Of a stretch of DNA of 64,000 bases, positions 26,137 through 34,647 are shown piece after piece. Every line of letters begins with the position of its first letter. Position 1 is the first letter of the stretch. The notes below the pieces were generated by a model, which made no database searches, was not told the origin of the DNA, and was given only the letters and a program-made list of their open reading frames with translations. Source of the stretch: Villigracilis sp024434165. GTDB lineage: Bacteria; Chloroflexota; Anaerolineae; Anaerolineales; Villigracilaceae. The stretch is from positions 14,019 to 78,018 of the forward strand of contig SZPK01000011.1 in assembly GCA_030263665.1 (NCBI GenBank). Direction: 5' to 3'. The translations under genes and the position numbers were made by a program.

Positions 26137-27159
26137 CTATTCAACGATCACCTTCGTCCCCTGACCGGGCTGGTGCAGGTAATCCACATTCGGCGGCACG
26201 ACGGGTTCGGTCCAGCGGTACACCCATTTGGAGACGCTCGAAGGCAGGTTGACACAGCCGTTACTGCGCGGACGCCCATAGTCGTTGTGCCAGTACGTCC
26301 CGTGGAAGGCGTGACCCATGCCGGTGAAGAAGGAAACCCACGGTACGCCCGGCAGGTTGTAGATATTTGCCACCGCATCGCCGCGGTTGGTCATGTGGAT
26401 GGACGGTCCCTTGTGAAAAGTGAACCACTCGCCTTTGGGGGTATCCGTCCCGCGCTGCCCGCTGGAACAACGGACGGAGAGCACCATCGTTTCGCCTTCA
26501 AAGGCAGTGACCATTTGATTGGCGATATCCACGTGGAGCAATTTCATCTCGTTGGGAACCTCCGGGGAAAGCAGGGTCAGTTCCTCGTCCGGGATGATGC
26601 GCAGGTTATGCGCCGGGACGTAGAAGGACTTCTTGTATTCCTTGTCGTAGATTTCGTACCAGACCGTCTTTTCCTCGCGGGTGACGACGACCTTCTTGAC
26701 CCAGTGCGTGGTTTCGTAAAAGATGCGGTGTGCGTTCTTTGCGTGAAAATACGGCGCAAGATAGGTGAGACTGTACGGAACGCTGACTTCGGCAAGTTTG
26801 CCCTCGGCGGGAATTTCATAGACCGGCTTTTGATATTTTGTCTCCACCGGTTGCAGCCAGCCGGAGTAGGTGTAGCCGCCGTCCAGCTGGTACCAGGTGG
26901 TGTTGAATTTGTTGTCAATGCCGTCGCCCTGCATTTCGCCGAGCAGCGGCACTACTTCATCCACGCGCAGGCGTGCGATCTCATTTGCAAGCAGGGACGG
27001 CGCATCGAAGACGCGCACGCCGCTCCAGATGGCGCGCCCATGCGAGGCGGGGGGAGCAGCCAAGGCGCGGTCAACGCCCAGTTCGGAGAGAACCAGCCCG
27101 AGCGCGCCCGAGGCGGTCAGTTTCAAAAAGTCACGGCGGGAAAGTTGGGAAAGGCTCAT
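26137..27159 (-). CDS. L,D-transpeptidase (YkuD), Tat-type signal, SNGC active site
   Basis: 340 residues. N-terminal twin-arginine signal SRRDFLKL with a hydrophobic core (about 5-30), indicating folded export. The central part contains SH3-like segments (about 45-185), then the YkuD catalytic domain (about 205-335). The conserved first His is in FHGTYWHNDYGRP and the catalytic Cys is C302. The usual S-H-G-C is here S-N-G-C. A His-to-Asn change just before the Gly could change activity or need a different partner residue. First (most 3') of four transpeptidase genes in tandem. It would make 3-3 peptidoglycan cross-links or attach proteins. Confidence 0.88.
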   Translation of the reverse strand: MSLSQLSRRDFLKLTASGALGLVLSELGVDRALAAPPASHGRAIWSGVRVFDAPSLLANEIARLRVDEVVPLLGEMQGDGIDNKFNTTWYQLDGGYTYSGWLQPVETKYQKPVYEIPAEGKLAEVSVPYSLTYLAPYFHAKNAHRIFYETTHWVKKVVVTREEKTVWYEIYDKEYKKSFYVPAHNLRIIPDEELTLLSPEVPNEMKLLHVDIANQMVTAFEGETMVLSVRCSSGQRGTDTPKGEWFTFHKGPSIHMTNRGDAVANIYNLPGVPWVSFFTGMGHAFHGTYWHNDYGRPRSNGCVNLPSSVSKWVYRWTEPVVPPNVDYLHQPGQGTKVIVE

Positions 27160-27221
27160 GGTTATAAGATGATTCCTGTATCCGAATTCTAACGATGAAG
27201 TTTGAGAGGGAGTTTAGGCGG

Positions 27222-27300
27222 AGATTCAACGAGTCAGCGATTCAACGAATCAGTGATTCAGCGAGTCGGCGAATCAGCGATTCAGCGAGTCGGCGGGTTG
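27222..27300. repeat. Tandem short repeat between two transpeptidase genes
   Basis: An array of about nine 8-base units of the form (A/G)(A/G/T)TCAGCG with variants GTCGGCG and ATCAACG. It includes a 16-base higher-order unit GATTCAGCGAGTCGGCG that repeats. It lies between the stop of the 27306 gene and the start of the 26137 gene, both minus. Similar to the short tandem repeats at 33753-33792 and 54199-54256. Confidence 0.75.
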
Positions 27301-27305
27301 GGGAA

Positions 27306-28328
27306 TTATTCGATGATTTCCACCTTGGTCCCCACGCCGCCGTAGGAAAATTCCTTATTGAATGCGACGTTTGGAAAAGTCCAGCGGTAGAGCCATTTCG
27401 CGGCGGCGCAGGTCATGTTGATGCAGCCGTGCGAGCGCGGACGTCCGTAGTCGTTGTGCCAGAACGTGCCGTGAAAGGAAATTCCGCTTTTGGTGATGTA
27501 TTGCACCCAGGGAACGCCGGGCAGGTCGAAGCCGCTCGCGGCAATATCGCCCGCCGCCATGTGCCGCGAGGGACGTTTGTAAAACGTGATGAAATTCCCC
27601 TGCGGTGTGGTGTATGTGCCGCTGCGAAGCCTTCCGCCTGTGGCAACCGGCACGACGAACACAGGCTGGCTGCCTTCATAGGCAATGACGAGTTGTGAGG
27701 CGAGCCTCACCACGATCTTCTTTTCCTTATCCGGCACTTCGGGGGAAAGGGGCGCGAGTTCTTCGGCGGTCAGGATGCGCAAATGTTCCGCACGGACGTA
27801 GTACAACTCGTCCCATTTGTCGTCGAGGATTTGATACCAGACCTGCCCGGTTTCACTGGTGACGACGGCTTTGACCCAGTGCGTGGTCTCGTAATAGACG
27901 CGGTACCCCACCCTGGACTCAAGGTTCGGTTCTTCGTGCGCATCGCTGTATGGCACGCTGACCTCGGCAAGCAAGCCCTCTTTTGGGATTTCCATCTGCG
28001 GCTTGTTGAGGACGGTGCGCACAGGCTGAATGGTCCCCGAATAGACGTAACCTTCCCTGCCGACCTCATACCAGATGCGGTTGTGGGTCTCGGTCTCTTC
28101 GCTGACGGCGGTGTTGGTGATGCCGATGACCGCATCGCGCTGGAGTAATTTGACCTTTGCCCCTTCGAAGGAGGGTTTATCGTACAGCCAGATCGTGCGC
28201 ACGGTCACACGTCCCTGCTGGGAGGCGAAAGGGTCTTCCAAATCAAAATTGAGCGGAGGCGCAAGCAAGCCTGCCAGACCCATTCCGCTCAATTTCAAAA
28301 AGTCTCTTCGAGATAACTTCCGGTTCAT
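27306..28328 (-). CDS. L,D-transpeptidase (YkuD), Tat-type signal, canonical SHGC
   Basis: 340 residues, the same length and layout as the preceding paralogue. It has Tat motif SRRDFLKLSG, SH3-like central region (about 40-190) and a YkuD domain. The canonical active site is RSHGCINM with catalytic C302 and first His in FHGTFWHNDYGRP. The two are clear paralogues by tandem duplication; the shared catalytic position (C302) shows no internal indels of note. Expected to act outside the membrane on peptidoglycan tetrapeptides. Confidence 0.92.
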   Translation of the reverse strand: MNRKLSRRDFLKLSGMGLAGLLAPPLNFDLEDPFASQQGRVTVRTIWLYDKPSFEGAKVKLLQRDAVIGITNTAVSEETETHNRIWYEVGREGYVYSGTIQPVRTVLNKPQMEIPKEGLLAEVSVPYSDAHEEPNLESRVGYRVYYETTHWVKAVVTSETGQVWYQILDDKWDELYYVRAEHLRILTAEELAPLSPEVPDKEKKIVVRLASQLVIAYEGSQPVFVVPVATGGRLRSGTYTTPQGNFITFYKRPSRHMAAGDIAASGFDLPGVPWVQYITKSGISFHGTFWHNDYGRPRSHGCINMTCAAAKWLYRWTFPNVAFNKEFSYGGVGTKVEIIE

Positions 28329-28503
28329 CCTTGCAATGATGGCGGCGGCCCGCCGGTGAAATCAAAACACCTTGAGTTTCATTGAGGGGCCGCTTCTACG
28401 AATCAATAACTCACCTTACGCGATTTCGCCGCAGGGGCGATCCGTTTGGGCAAAACAGGCAGCCCATCTGCAAGAAAGGGCCGCCCCCGCCGCGTAACAT
28501 CTG

Positions 28504-29439
28504 CTAATAATGGACATTCACCACCGTGCCGACCACCGCAAAGTTATACGCCCATTCGGCATCGGGGATGCTGAGGTTGACACAACCGTGACTCATCGGC
28601 ACGCCGAAATTGTTATGCCAGTATGTGCCGTGAATTCCGTAATCGCCGTGAAAGTACATGATGTACGGCACATCCGGCAGATAATAGCCGGGTCCCGACA
28701 TCGGCGCGGAGCGCAATTTGATCCAGACCTTGAAGCGCCCTGTCACGGTCGGCGTTTGCCACGTGCCGGTGGAGACGATGAACGTCCGCATCAGCGTATC
28801 GCCTTCGTAGGCATACATACGCTGTTCGGATAAATCCACATCGAACCAGCGCTCGCCGTTCCCCACTCCGCCTGGCGGCGCGTATGCCACAGCTGTCGGC
28901 GCAGCGTACTCAGGCGTGGGAGTATCGGGGACGATCTCCGCCTGCGCCACCGCTTCGGCAGGCTGGTTTGGGTCAACTGCCGCAACTTGTTCAAGTGTCG
29001 CCGTCGGCTGGGTTTCAGGGAGGATTGCCGCTTCGAGCGTGGGAATATCCGTAGGAGGAATGACAACAACCTGTGTGGGCGCCTCGCTGGGCGGCAGGGA
29101 TGTAACCGTGGACGTGGGCTGGATTTGCACCGCAGGCTGCGTCGGCTTGGCGATATACACCCGCGCAAACCTCTGGACGGGCGCCGGCTGCTGATCCTGC
29201 GGGGAATATGCGCTGTTGATGATGAACGCCAGCGCCGGAGACCGGACCGCCGACCACGCCGCAAACAGGAAGACGCCGCACCCCATCACGACCAGCAGAA
29301 CAGGCAGGATGAAATTCCGCTTCTTTTTTGGACCTTTGGGCTGGCTGCCCTTCAGCGGGTTGACTCTCCTCCGAGGCGCCGTCTCACCCATGCGCGCCTG
29401 GGAGGCCGGTTCCTGTGAATTTGCAAAACGGTTGTTCAT
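28504..29439 (-). CDS. L,D-transpeptidase (YkuD) with N-terminal membrane anchor
   Basis: 311 residues. A short basic N-terminal cytoplasmic tail (KGPKKKRN) precedes one transmembrane segment (about 43-62, FILPVLLVVMGCGVFLFAAW). A Thr/Pro/Ala-rich linker follows (about 85-185, with repeated PTxxPT patterns). The YkuD domain (about 190-311) carries the canonical PMSHGCVNL with C286. This is a different architecture from the two Tat-exported paralogues: a surface enzyme on a flexible stalk. Confidence 0.92.
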   Translation of the reverse strand: MNNRFANSQEPASQARMGETAPRRRVNPLKGSQPKGPKKKRNFILPVLLVVMGCGVFLFAAWSAVRSPALAFIINSAYSPQDQQPAPVQRFARVYIAKPTQPAVQIQPTSTVTSLPPSEAPTQVVVIPPTDIPTLEAAILPETQPTATLEQVAAVDPNQPAEAVAQAEIVPDTPTPEYAAPTAVAYAPPGGVGNGERWFDVDLSEQRMYAYEGDTLMRTFIVSTGTWQTPTVTGRFKVWIKLRSAPMSGPGYYLPDVPYIMYFHGDYGIHGTYWHNNFGVPMSHGCVNLSIPDAEWAYNFAVVGTVVNVHY

Positions 29440-29498
29440 GGGTCACCTTTCACTACGGATAAGCGCTTATCAACATTATAAGCAAAAAGGCTTGCTTG

Positions 29499-30284
29499 CT
29501 ACCATTGAATTTCAACCGGCGTGCCCACGTCCGCCCAGTTGTAGAGCGTCTGCGCTTCGTAGGAACCCAGCACCACACACCCATAGGAGATGGGCGTGCC
29601 GAGATAGCCTGCCCACAACGTTGCGCCGTTCGGCAGGATGGGCAGGGCATGGATTCCGTTTTGCAGGCTCCCTGCCCAGTAAATGCCCAGCCAGTGAGGC
29701 ATCCAGATGTTCCAGGTTGCGCCGTATGCGTTCGGGATTTTGTTCAGCACGCTGAAACTGCCGGTGCGCGTGGCGTTGTTCATGCCGGTCGAAGCGACGA
29801 AACTATAGATGAGCGTCTCCCCTTCGTAAACGTACATGTGCTGTTGGGAAATATCCACAAGGATGTACTTGCCGCCCGTATAAACCCCCGGCGGCTGGGC
29901 GGATGCCGCATCCTGCACGGCAGGCACGACATACTCGCTGGTGGGCGTATCCACAATGATCTCCGCCTGCGCTGCGGGTTCAGGCGTGTCTGTGGGAGGC
30001 TGCGTCGGTGTTGGCGATGCGGTGGGAGGCAGGGTGGGCGATGGGGTGTAGGTGGGCTTTGCGATGACCGCGTGGGCAAAGGACTGCCAGTAGGTGGGAG
30101 TTGGCGCAGCATTCATGCTGAACGCCGGGGAGGAGGCAGCCGTCCATGCCGCGGCGGCAAGCGCAAGCAGGAAAAACCCCAGCATCAAAACCGGGTAAAG
30201 GAAATTCCTGCGCGGCGGGGCTGCGGCTGTACGCCGGGTTATGGGATCGGTGTGGGCAGGACGCTCTCGTTGTTGATGAAGCAT
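29499..30284 (-). CDS. L,D-transpeptidase-like protein, membrane anchored, SYGC active site
   Basis: 261 residues with one transmembrane segment (about 29-48, YPVLMLGFFLLALAAAAW) and a Thr/Pro-rich linker (TPSPTLPPTASPTPTQPPT, about 70-92). A short YkuD domain has the site PISYGCVVL with C236. The usual His is Tyr, and the usual Asn two residues after Cys is Val. The conserved WHN motif is replaced by MPHWLGIYW-like sequence. It may be a divergent or inactive binding homologue. Its start overlaps the amidase gene by 46 bases, so expression is probably coupled. Confidence 0.85.
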   Translation of the reverse strand: MLHQQRERPAHTDPITRRTAAAPPRRNFLYPVLMLGFFLLALAAAAWTAASSPAFSMNAAPTPTYWQSFAHAVIAKPTYTPSPTLPPTASPTPTQPPTDTPEPAAQAEIIVDTPTSEYVVPAVQDAASAQPPGVYTGGKYILVDISQQHMYVYEGETLIYSFVASTGMNNATRTGSFSVLNKIPNAYGATWNIWMPHWLGIYWAGSLQNGIHALPILPNGATLWAGYLGTPISYGCVVLGSYEAQTLYNWADVGTPVEIQW

Positions 30285-31024
30285 AGAATGCCTTGTGTGA
30301 TACCTTCGGCGACGACATCCGTCTGTTCGGTGAGGATTTGTCTGTCGAGGTTGAGGAAGCCGGTCTCGATGATGGCGGTGATGGTGTTCGGGTCAATTTC
30401 CGAGAAGGCGTGGTATTCGGTCATATCCGGCGTGATGCTGTTGGCGTGGAAGGTCAGACCGGTGATCTGCCCGTAGCGGTCTACGAGGCAGGCGGTGAGG
30501 CGTTGGGCGCGGTTGAGGTCGCGCGTTTCGAGCGAAGCCGCCACCTTGAAGCCGGTCGCCTCTTCGTTGATGTATTCACACGAATCGTTATGGATGGATA
30601 CGAGCGCCACTGCGCGGAAACCATTCAGGCGCGTATCGAACTCGTTGAGCAAATCCACCTGGAAACCTTTGGCGGTCAGGCTGTCGCGCACGAGTGAGGC
30701 GATCTTGTAATTCACGTCCACCTCGGTCAGCGTCACTTCGCCGTTTTCGTCGGTGCAGACCGCGCCGGAATCATTGCCCATGTGACCGGCGACAATGCCA
30801 ATGCGTAGTTTGGGCTGCGGGGTGGTGAATCCGCTGTCGGGTCCGGTTTGAGGCGTGAGCAGGGTGCGAAGTTGTTCCCGCAGATTTCCGGCGAACAGGC
30901 TGTTCGGCGTCCACGCAGTGAAGAGGGTCGCAATCAGAATCGCCATTCCAATCGTGGAGAAAAAGGCGCTCGGCGCATGAGGCTTGCGCGGACGGGGGGC
31001 GTGTCGTTCTTTCGTAGATTCCAT
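30239..31024 (-). CDS. N-acetylmuramoyl-L-alanine amidase (Amidase_3)
   Basis: 261 residues. An N-terminal membrane-spanning signal (about 20-40) leads into an Amidase_3 catalytic domain (about 75-255). Zinc ligands are in GHMGNDSG, the Glu in TLTEVDVNYK, and His in VSIHNDS. The C-terminal catalytic Glu is in IIETGFLN. Cleaves the bond between MurNAc and the stem peptide. The gene overlaps the start of the downstream transpeptidase. It supplies the opposing activity to the four cross-linking enzymes. Confidence 0.88.
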   Translation of the reverse strand: MESTKERHAPRPRKPHAPSAFFSTIGMAILIATLFTAWTPNSLFAGNLREQLRTLLTPQTGPDSGFTTPQPKLRIGIVAGHMGNDSGAVCTDENGEVTLTEVDVNYKIASLVRDSLTAKGFQVDLLNEFDTRLNGFRAVALVSIHNDSCEYINEEATGFKVAASLETRDLNRAQRLTACLVDRYGQITGLTFHANSITPDMTEYHAFSEIDPNTITAIIETGFLNLDRQILTEQTDVVAEGITQGILCFINNESVLPTPIP

Positions 31025-31049
31025 GTTCTATGTAATCTTACCTCAAAAC

Positions 31050-32429
31050 CTAATGCCCAAGTAATCGGACCGCCGCCTGAATGGACGGGTCGTTTTCGAA
31101 GGTGAAGGTGTCCCAATCCGCATGGGCGATGACGTCCGGCACGATGCCGGTTTCTTCCCAGTTCTCGGACGAATTTGCCGGCACAAAAGTTTCCTCCGCA
31201 ATCCACAGAATCGAGCCGTCGTCGAATTCGTAACCGTGCAGGATTTCGACGTTGCCCAGCGTGGGCTCGCCGACGATTTTGGCGCGCCCCGCATCCCTCA
31301 GGACGCCGGAGAAGATTTCGCCGAAACTGACGGTATCTTCGCTGACGAGGATAACCAGCGGCACGGTCTGCGAGTTGTGGATCGGGTCCGCCTCGATGGT
31401 GAGCGGGTTGGACTCCCTGCGGCTGGTGAAAGAGCCAAGCCTGCCGGAAGCAAAAAAGGAAAGCAAAGGCTCCACCACACTGCTGCTCCCGCCGCCGTTG
31501 AGGCGGTTATCCAAAATCAAGCCGTCCAGCGGGCCGAAGTTTTCGAGCGCATTCCGCACCTGGTCGGGGATGGTCTGGTCGAAGAACGTGGGCAGGAAAA
31601 TGTAACCGACGCGCGATCCGTCGGAAGTGGGCAGGAGGCTGGCTTGAATCACCATCGGGCTTTGAATCCGCTCGCGGACGACCATCACCTGGCGCGGCGC
31701 TTCGCCGGGCGACTGGACGGTGAGCACCACTGCCGAGCATTCCGGTCCACGAACGAGTTCGATGCGCGCTTCGCCGTCCTGAATGATGGGCAGTCCATCC
31801 GCGGCAAGGATGCTGTCGTGCGCTTTCAAACCGGCGTGTTCGGCGGGCGAATTGGGGTAGGCGAAGATCAGCGTGACGTGACCTTTTTCCTCGAACGGCA
31901 GGATGAACGCGCCAATGCCCACGAACTCATCGGTGCCTGCCAGCTGCGCTTCGGATACGGCAACTTCCACCGGCGATTCGAGATAGGAATGGTCGTCGTT
32001 CAATTCGGCGACGAGGGCTTGCACGGTTTCATAAAACGTTTTGGTATCCACACCCGCTTCGATTTTTTCACGGTGAGTCTTTTTGAGTCCTTCCCAATCC
32101 ACGCCGTTGAAATCGGGGTAAACGTACACGTCTTCGATCACACTGACCACATCGTCGAAAACCTGCAATTGAAGTTCCGGCGGAACGTCGGGATTATCCA
32201 GCAGGAAGGGCGTCGGTTCCGCCAGTGCGGTGGCGGCGGGCACGGTGGCGAGCGGCTGGTTCTGGCAGGCGGCTGGGATATATGCCGGAGTGGGAATCGC
32301 CGGCGTTGCGGTGGCAGGAATGGGCGTTGGGGGCGGCGGGGTTGGGGTGGAGCCTTCGAGCATGCCCGTCAAAAAATTGCAGGCAAGCGAAGAAAGGACG
32401 ACAAGAATTGCGAGCGCACGCCGGTTCAT
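31050..32429 (-). CDS. S41-family peptidase lipoprotein (C-terminal processing protease type)
   Basis: 459 residues. Lipobox ending in Cys17 (LSSLACNFL), then a Thr/Pro-rich spacer. The S41 N-terminal helical region (about 80-150) and a PDZ-like domain (about 155-240) precede the protease domain. That domain has RLNGGGSSS and the Ser-bearing SEDTVSFGEIFSGVL (about 380-394), followed by GEPTLGN. In CtpA-type proteases the nucleophile is a Ser in this strand. A secreted processing enzyme of unknown target; its place next to the peptidoglycan genes suggests envelope maturation. Confidence 0.86.
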   Translation of the reverse strand: MNRRALAILVVLSSLACNFLTGMLEGSTPTPPPPTPIPATATPAIPTPAYIPAACQNQPLATVPAATALAEPTPFLLDNPDVPPELQLQVFDDVVSVIEDVYVYPDFNGVDWEGLKKTHREKIEAGVDTKTFYETVQALVAELNDDHSYLESPVEVAVSEAQLAGTDEFVGIGAFILPFEEKGHVTLIFAYPNSPAEHAGLKAHDSILAADGLPIIQDGEARIELVRGPECSAVVLTVQSPGEAPRQVMVVRERIQSPMVIQASLLPTSDGSRVGYIFLPTFFDQTIPDQVRNALENFGPLDGLILDNRLNGGGSSSVVEPLLSFFASGRLGSFTSRRESNPLTIEADPIHNSQTVPLVILVSEDTVSFGEIFSGVLRDAGRAKIVGEPTLGNVEILHGYEFDDGSILWIAEETFVPANSSENWEETGIVPDVIAHADWDTFTFENDPSIQAAVRLLGH

Positions 32430-32451
32430 GGGATTCTCCTTTTATTTCCAC

Positions 32452-32578
32452 GTAGTCGGTCATAAGGTTTTAGAAAACAAATTTCTGCTCAAACCGCCGC
32501 ACCCATTCTGGGCGCCTTCCCCGGCGGCGGGGACGCCGCCGGGAGCATGTTTTTGTAAAGTTTATTTCGACCAACTAC
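32452..32578. repeat. MITE-like element with terminal inverted repeats (copy C)
   Basis: Outer ends GTAGTCGGTC (32452-32461) and GACCAACTAC (32569-32578) form a 9/10 terminal inverted repeat. The inner core (32486-32547) is a GC-rich palindrome with CCCCGGCGGCGGGGACGCCG. The left segment (32462-32486, TTTTAGAAAACAAATTTCT) matches copy B on the other strand. At about 127 bases with no coding frame it fits a non-autonomous element of unknown mobiliser. No target-site duplication is evident. Confidence 0.75.
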
Positions 32579-32675
32579 TTAAACACTCAACCGAATCAAG
32601 CGACACCCCTTGCGCCCAAGGACATGAAGATGCCGGGCAGGTCCCCGCTTTTGGTTGTTCGGATGCTTGCCGGTT

Positions 32676-33662
32676 TTATTTTATTTGATTTTTCCCCGCT
32701 GTTTCAAGCAACCTGCCAATGGGCTTCAATTCCGCAACCTGCACGGCAAGGTTCTTCGTTTTGGTGTGTTTATATTGAAACACCGGCGTATTTGGCGGGA
32801 GCATTTTTGCGTGCCGGGTGAACTCTTCATAAGAGAGACAGCCTGCAATGAAAATATCCATGCCGTAGACCCAAAGGTTGCTCCAATCGAACGGCGAGAT
32901 GAGATGCGCTTCCGGGTTCGACTCGCAGCGGATGCCGATACGCGCTTCAGGCAGCCGCCGGACCCGGAGCGCGGCAATGGAATAAAACGACTCATCCAGT
33001 TTGACCTTGCCCCCCGGCGGGAGGCTGATTCCCTTGCGCTTCATTTCCCGACCCGCATCCTGTCCGTTGATCTCGACGATGATTTCCTCCGCCGATTCCG
33101 ATTTCAGGGTCAATGCCCCAAGCGGATTCCAATTCGACGGCTGGCGCCACGGCTTTGGCATGACGTGGACGAGATGGTGCGGGAGTCCCCTGGCGATTGC
33201 CTTTTGCAGATCCGTATGCGATGCGGCGGCGACCCCTGTGGCAAATGCGAAGATATACACATCATTGTATGCGTGACCGTCGGCGGCATGGACATCCGCG
33301 GGAACCAGCGCGGGAGCGTTTAGCAGGACGGCGGGATTTTCCCTGATGGCTTTGATTTGATTTCGGTCCGAGATGAAAAACGACTTGATGCCGCACCTGC
33401 GCCCGTCGAGGAATACGTCGAAGCGCTCGTGTTCCGCAAACGAAGCGGTCGCGCGGACTTCGTAGGGGATGTTCAATTGCGAGAGATGCCGGCGAAACGC
33501 CAGTTCCACGGCAATGTTTGCCACCGTGCGGCGCAGTCCATCCGCGAGCGGAGCGCCCGCACGTTCCTGAAGAAATGGCAGGGAACGAAGCGCGTACGCG
33601 ATCCCGCCTTCGGTCAGGTCGGCGGTGTAGGGCAGGCGCAGGAGGTCGCTGGGAAGGAGCAT
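32676..33662 (-). CDS. Conserved hypothetical protein, possible nuclease-like fold
   Basis: 328 residues, no recognised family. The N-terminal part (TVANIAVELAFRRHLSQLNI, then RFDVFLDGRRCGIKSFFI, about 80-97) resembles the Asp...xK arrangement of PD-(D/E)xK nucleases or restriction-type proteins, though the middle acidic residue is not obvious. A DVHAADGHAYNDVYIFAF strand follows, then an Arg/Lys-rich region. No signal peptide, so cytoplasmic. It lies 60 bases from the inverted-repeat element and outside the envelope operon. A nuclease-like call is speculative. Confidence 0.6.
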   Translation of the reverse strand: MLLPSDLLRLPYTADLTEGGIAYALRSLPFLQERAGAPLADGLRRTVANIAVELAFRRHLSQLNIPYEVRATASFAEHERFDVFLDGRRCGIKSFFISDRNQIKAIRENPAVLLNAPALVPADVHAADGHAYNDVYIFAFATGVAAASHTDLQKAIARGLPHHLVHVMPKPWRQPSNWNPLGALTLKSESAEEIIVEINGQDAGREMKRKGISLPPGGKVKLDESFYSIAALRVRRLPEARIGIRCESNPEAHLISPFDWSNLWVYGMDIFIAGCLSYEEFTRHAKMLPPNTPVFQYKHTKTKNLAVQVAELKPIGRLLETAGKNQIK

Positions 33663-33670
33663 GAGATGAG

Positions 33671-33792
33671 CAGATAGTGATCAGTAGCCAGTGATCAGTG
33701 AGCGGGATTGAGGATGTTGTGTGGGAATGTTGTGCAATGAATTTCCCACTTTCGCCAATCGTAAATCGTCAATCGCAAATCGTCAATCGTCA
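33671..33792. repeat. Short tandem repeats (GTGATCAGT and AATCGTCA types)
   Basis: Two arrays. One is AGTGATCAGTAGCCAGTGAT at about 33675-33700. The other is AATCGTAAATCGTCAATCGC and continuing units at about 33753-33792. Between two minus genes. The first family also occurs at 55551-55570 and inside a methyltransferase gene at 60345-60415. Confidence 0.7.
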
Positions 33793-34623
33793 CGGTATTG
33801 CCGTTGGAGTAGGCAAAACATAATCCACTTCTTGAATCACCAAATCGGTAAACGAGACAACCGCCGCAGTCTCGCCTGCCGAACGGACGAAGACCCCCAG
33901 GGTGCCAATGGGGAAACTGGGATCGCTGATGCTGAACTGGAATCGCCCGTTGAGGAAGAGCCGCATTTCCCTGCCCACCGCCCACACCCCAATGCGGACG
34001 CTGCCTGGCGCGCCGGGAGGCACGTCCCCGCTGGGGAGCGGCTGCTGCAGGATGAGCCTGATACTGTTCGTCACCCGTTCCGCGCGGACCGTGCCGTTGC
34101 ACGCCAGCGCAAAACGATAATACGAGCCGCCGTTCGCGCGCACGAGGATGCCGTAACTATCTTCGCCGCGGCACAGGCTGGGCTGGGCGGTGATCTCGGC
34201 ATAGTAGTCTTCGATGAGCAGGTCGCGGCGCAGGCTGGTCATGTAGACCTGGCTTTGTACGGCGAGCGTCAGGCGGTTGTCAATGATCTCCGCGCTGGCT
34301 TCGTCGGAGGCGGCAGTTTCCCACAGGGAGGATCGGGAGAAGTCGTCGGTGACGAGTTCTGCGCCGAGACCGGGACGCATCTCCGGGGTGGGGGCTTTGG
34401 TGGTGAAAGCCTGGGGCGTGGGAGTTGCCGATGGCGGGAACCAGTTAATGGTCGCAGTGGGAAGCGGGGTCTCCGTTGGGATGACCGGCGTGGGCGTGGC
34501 GAGCCACGCATCCATTGCAGAGCAGGAAGTCAGCAGCGTCACCGCGAGGAGCGGATGGAATGAGCGGCGGAGCAATCTCCAAATACCCAGGAGACTGCTT
34601 TGCAATGACATTAGGATACGCAT
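33790..34623 (-). CDS. Lipoprotein with Thr/Pro linker and LamG-like domain
   Basis: 277 residues. The lipobox is LLTSC (C34), rather late, because the first about 15 residues derive from a half-copy of the GTCATTGCGAG repeat (34590-34612). The true start may be the second ATG (residue 5) or a later codon. A Thr/Pro-rich linker (about 40-80) precedes a concanavalin/LamG-like domain (about 90-270, DDFSRSSLWE, YYRFALACNGTVRAERV, RLFLNGRFQFSISD) of the type found in 3-keto-disaccharide hydrolase-like (DUF1080) surface proteins. Likely surface-located and binding sugars or proteins. Confidence 0.78.
   Translation of the reverse strand: MRILMSLQSSLLGIWRLLRRSFHPLLAVTLLTSCSAMDAWLATPTPVIPTETPLPTATINWFPPSATPTPQAFTTKAPTPEMRPGLGAELVTDDFSRSSLWETAASDEASAEIIDNRLTLAVQSQVYMTSLRRDLLIEDYYAEITAQPSLCRGEDSYGILVRANGGSYYRFALACNGTVRAERVTNSIRLILQQPLPSGDVPPGAPGSVRIGVWAVGREMRLFLNGRFQFSISDPSFPIGTLGVFVRSAGETAAVVSFTDLVIQEVDYVLPTPTAIP
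34590..34612. repeat. Half-copy of GTCATTGCGAG repeat at a gene start
   Basis: GGAGACTGCTTTGCAATGACAT resembles the right half of the repeat at 7786-7872 (GGAGACTGCTTC... GCAATGACAT). It is transcribed as codons 4-12 of the lipoprotein gene. Confidence 0.6.
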
Positions 34624-34647
34624 TTTATGACATCAATTCATTTCATT

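Noticed and set aside
27222..27300. Possible CRISPR-like array
   Set aside because: Units are about 8 bases with no unique spacers and no cas genes.
30239..30284. Frameshift or fusion between amidase and transpeptidase
   Set aside because: A 46-base overlap with both genes complete and in normal frames is more likely coupling than damage.
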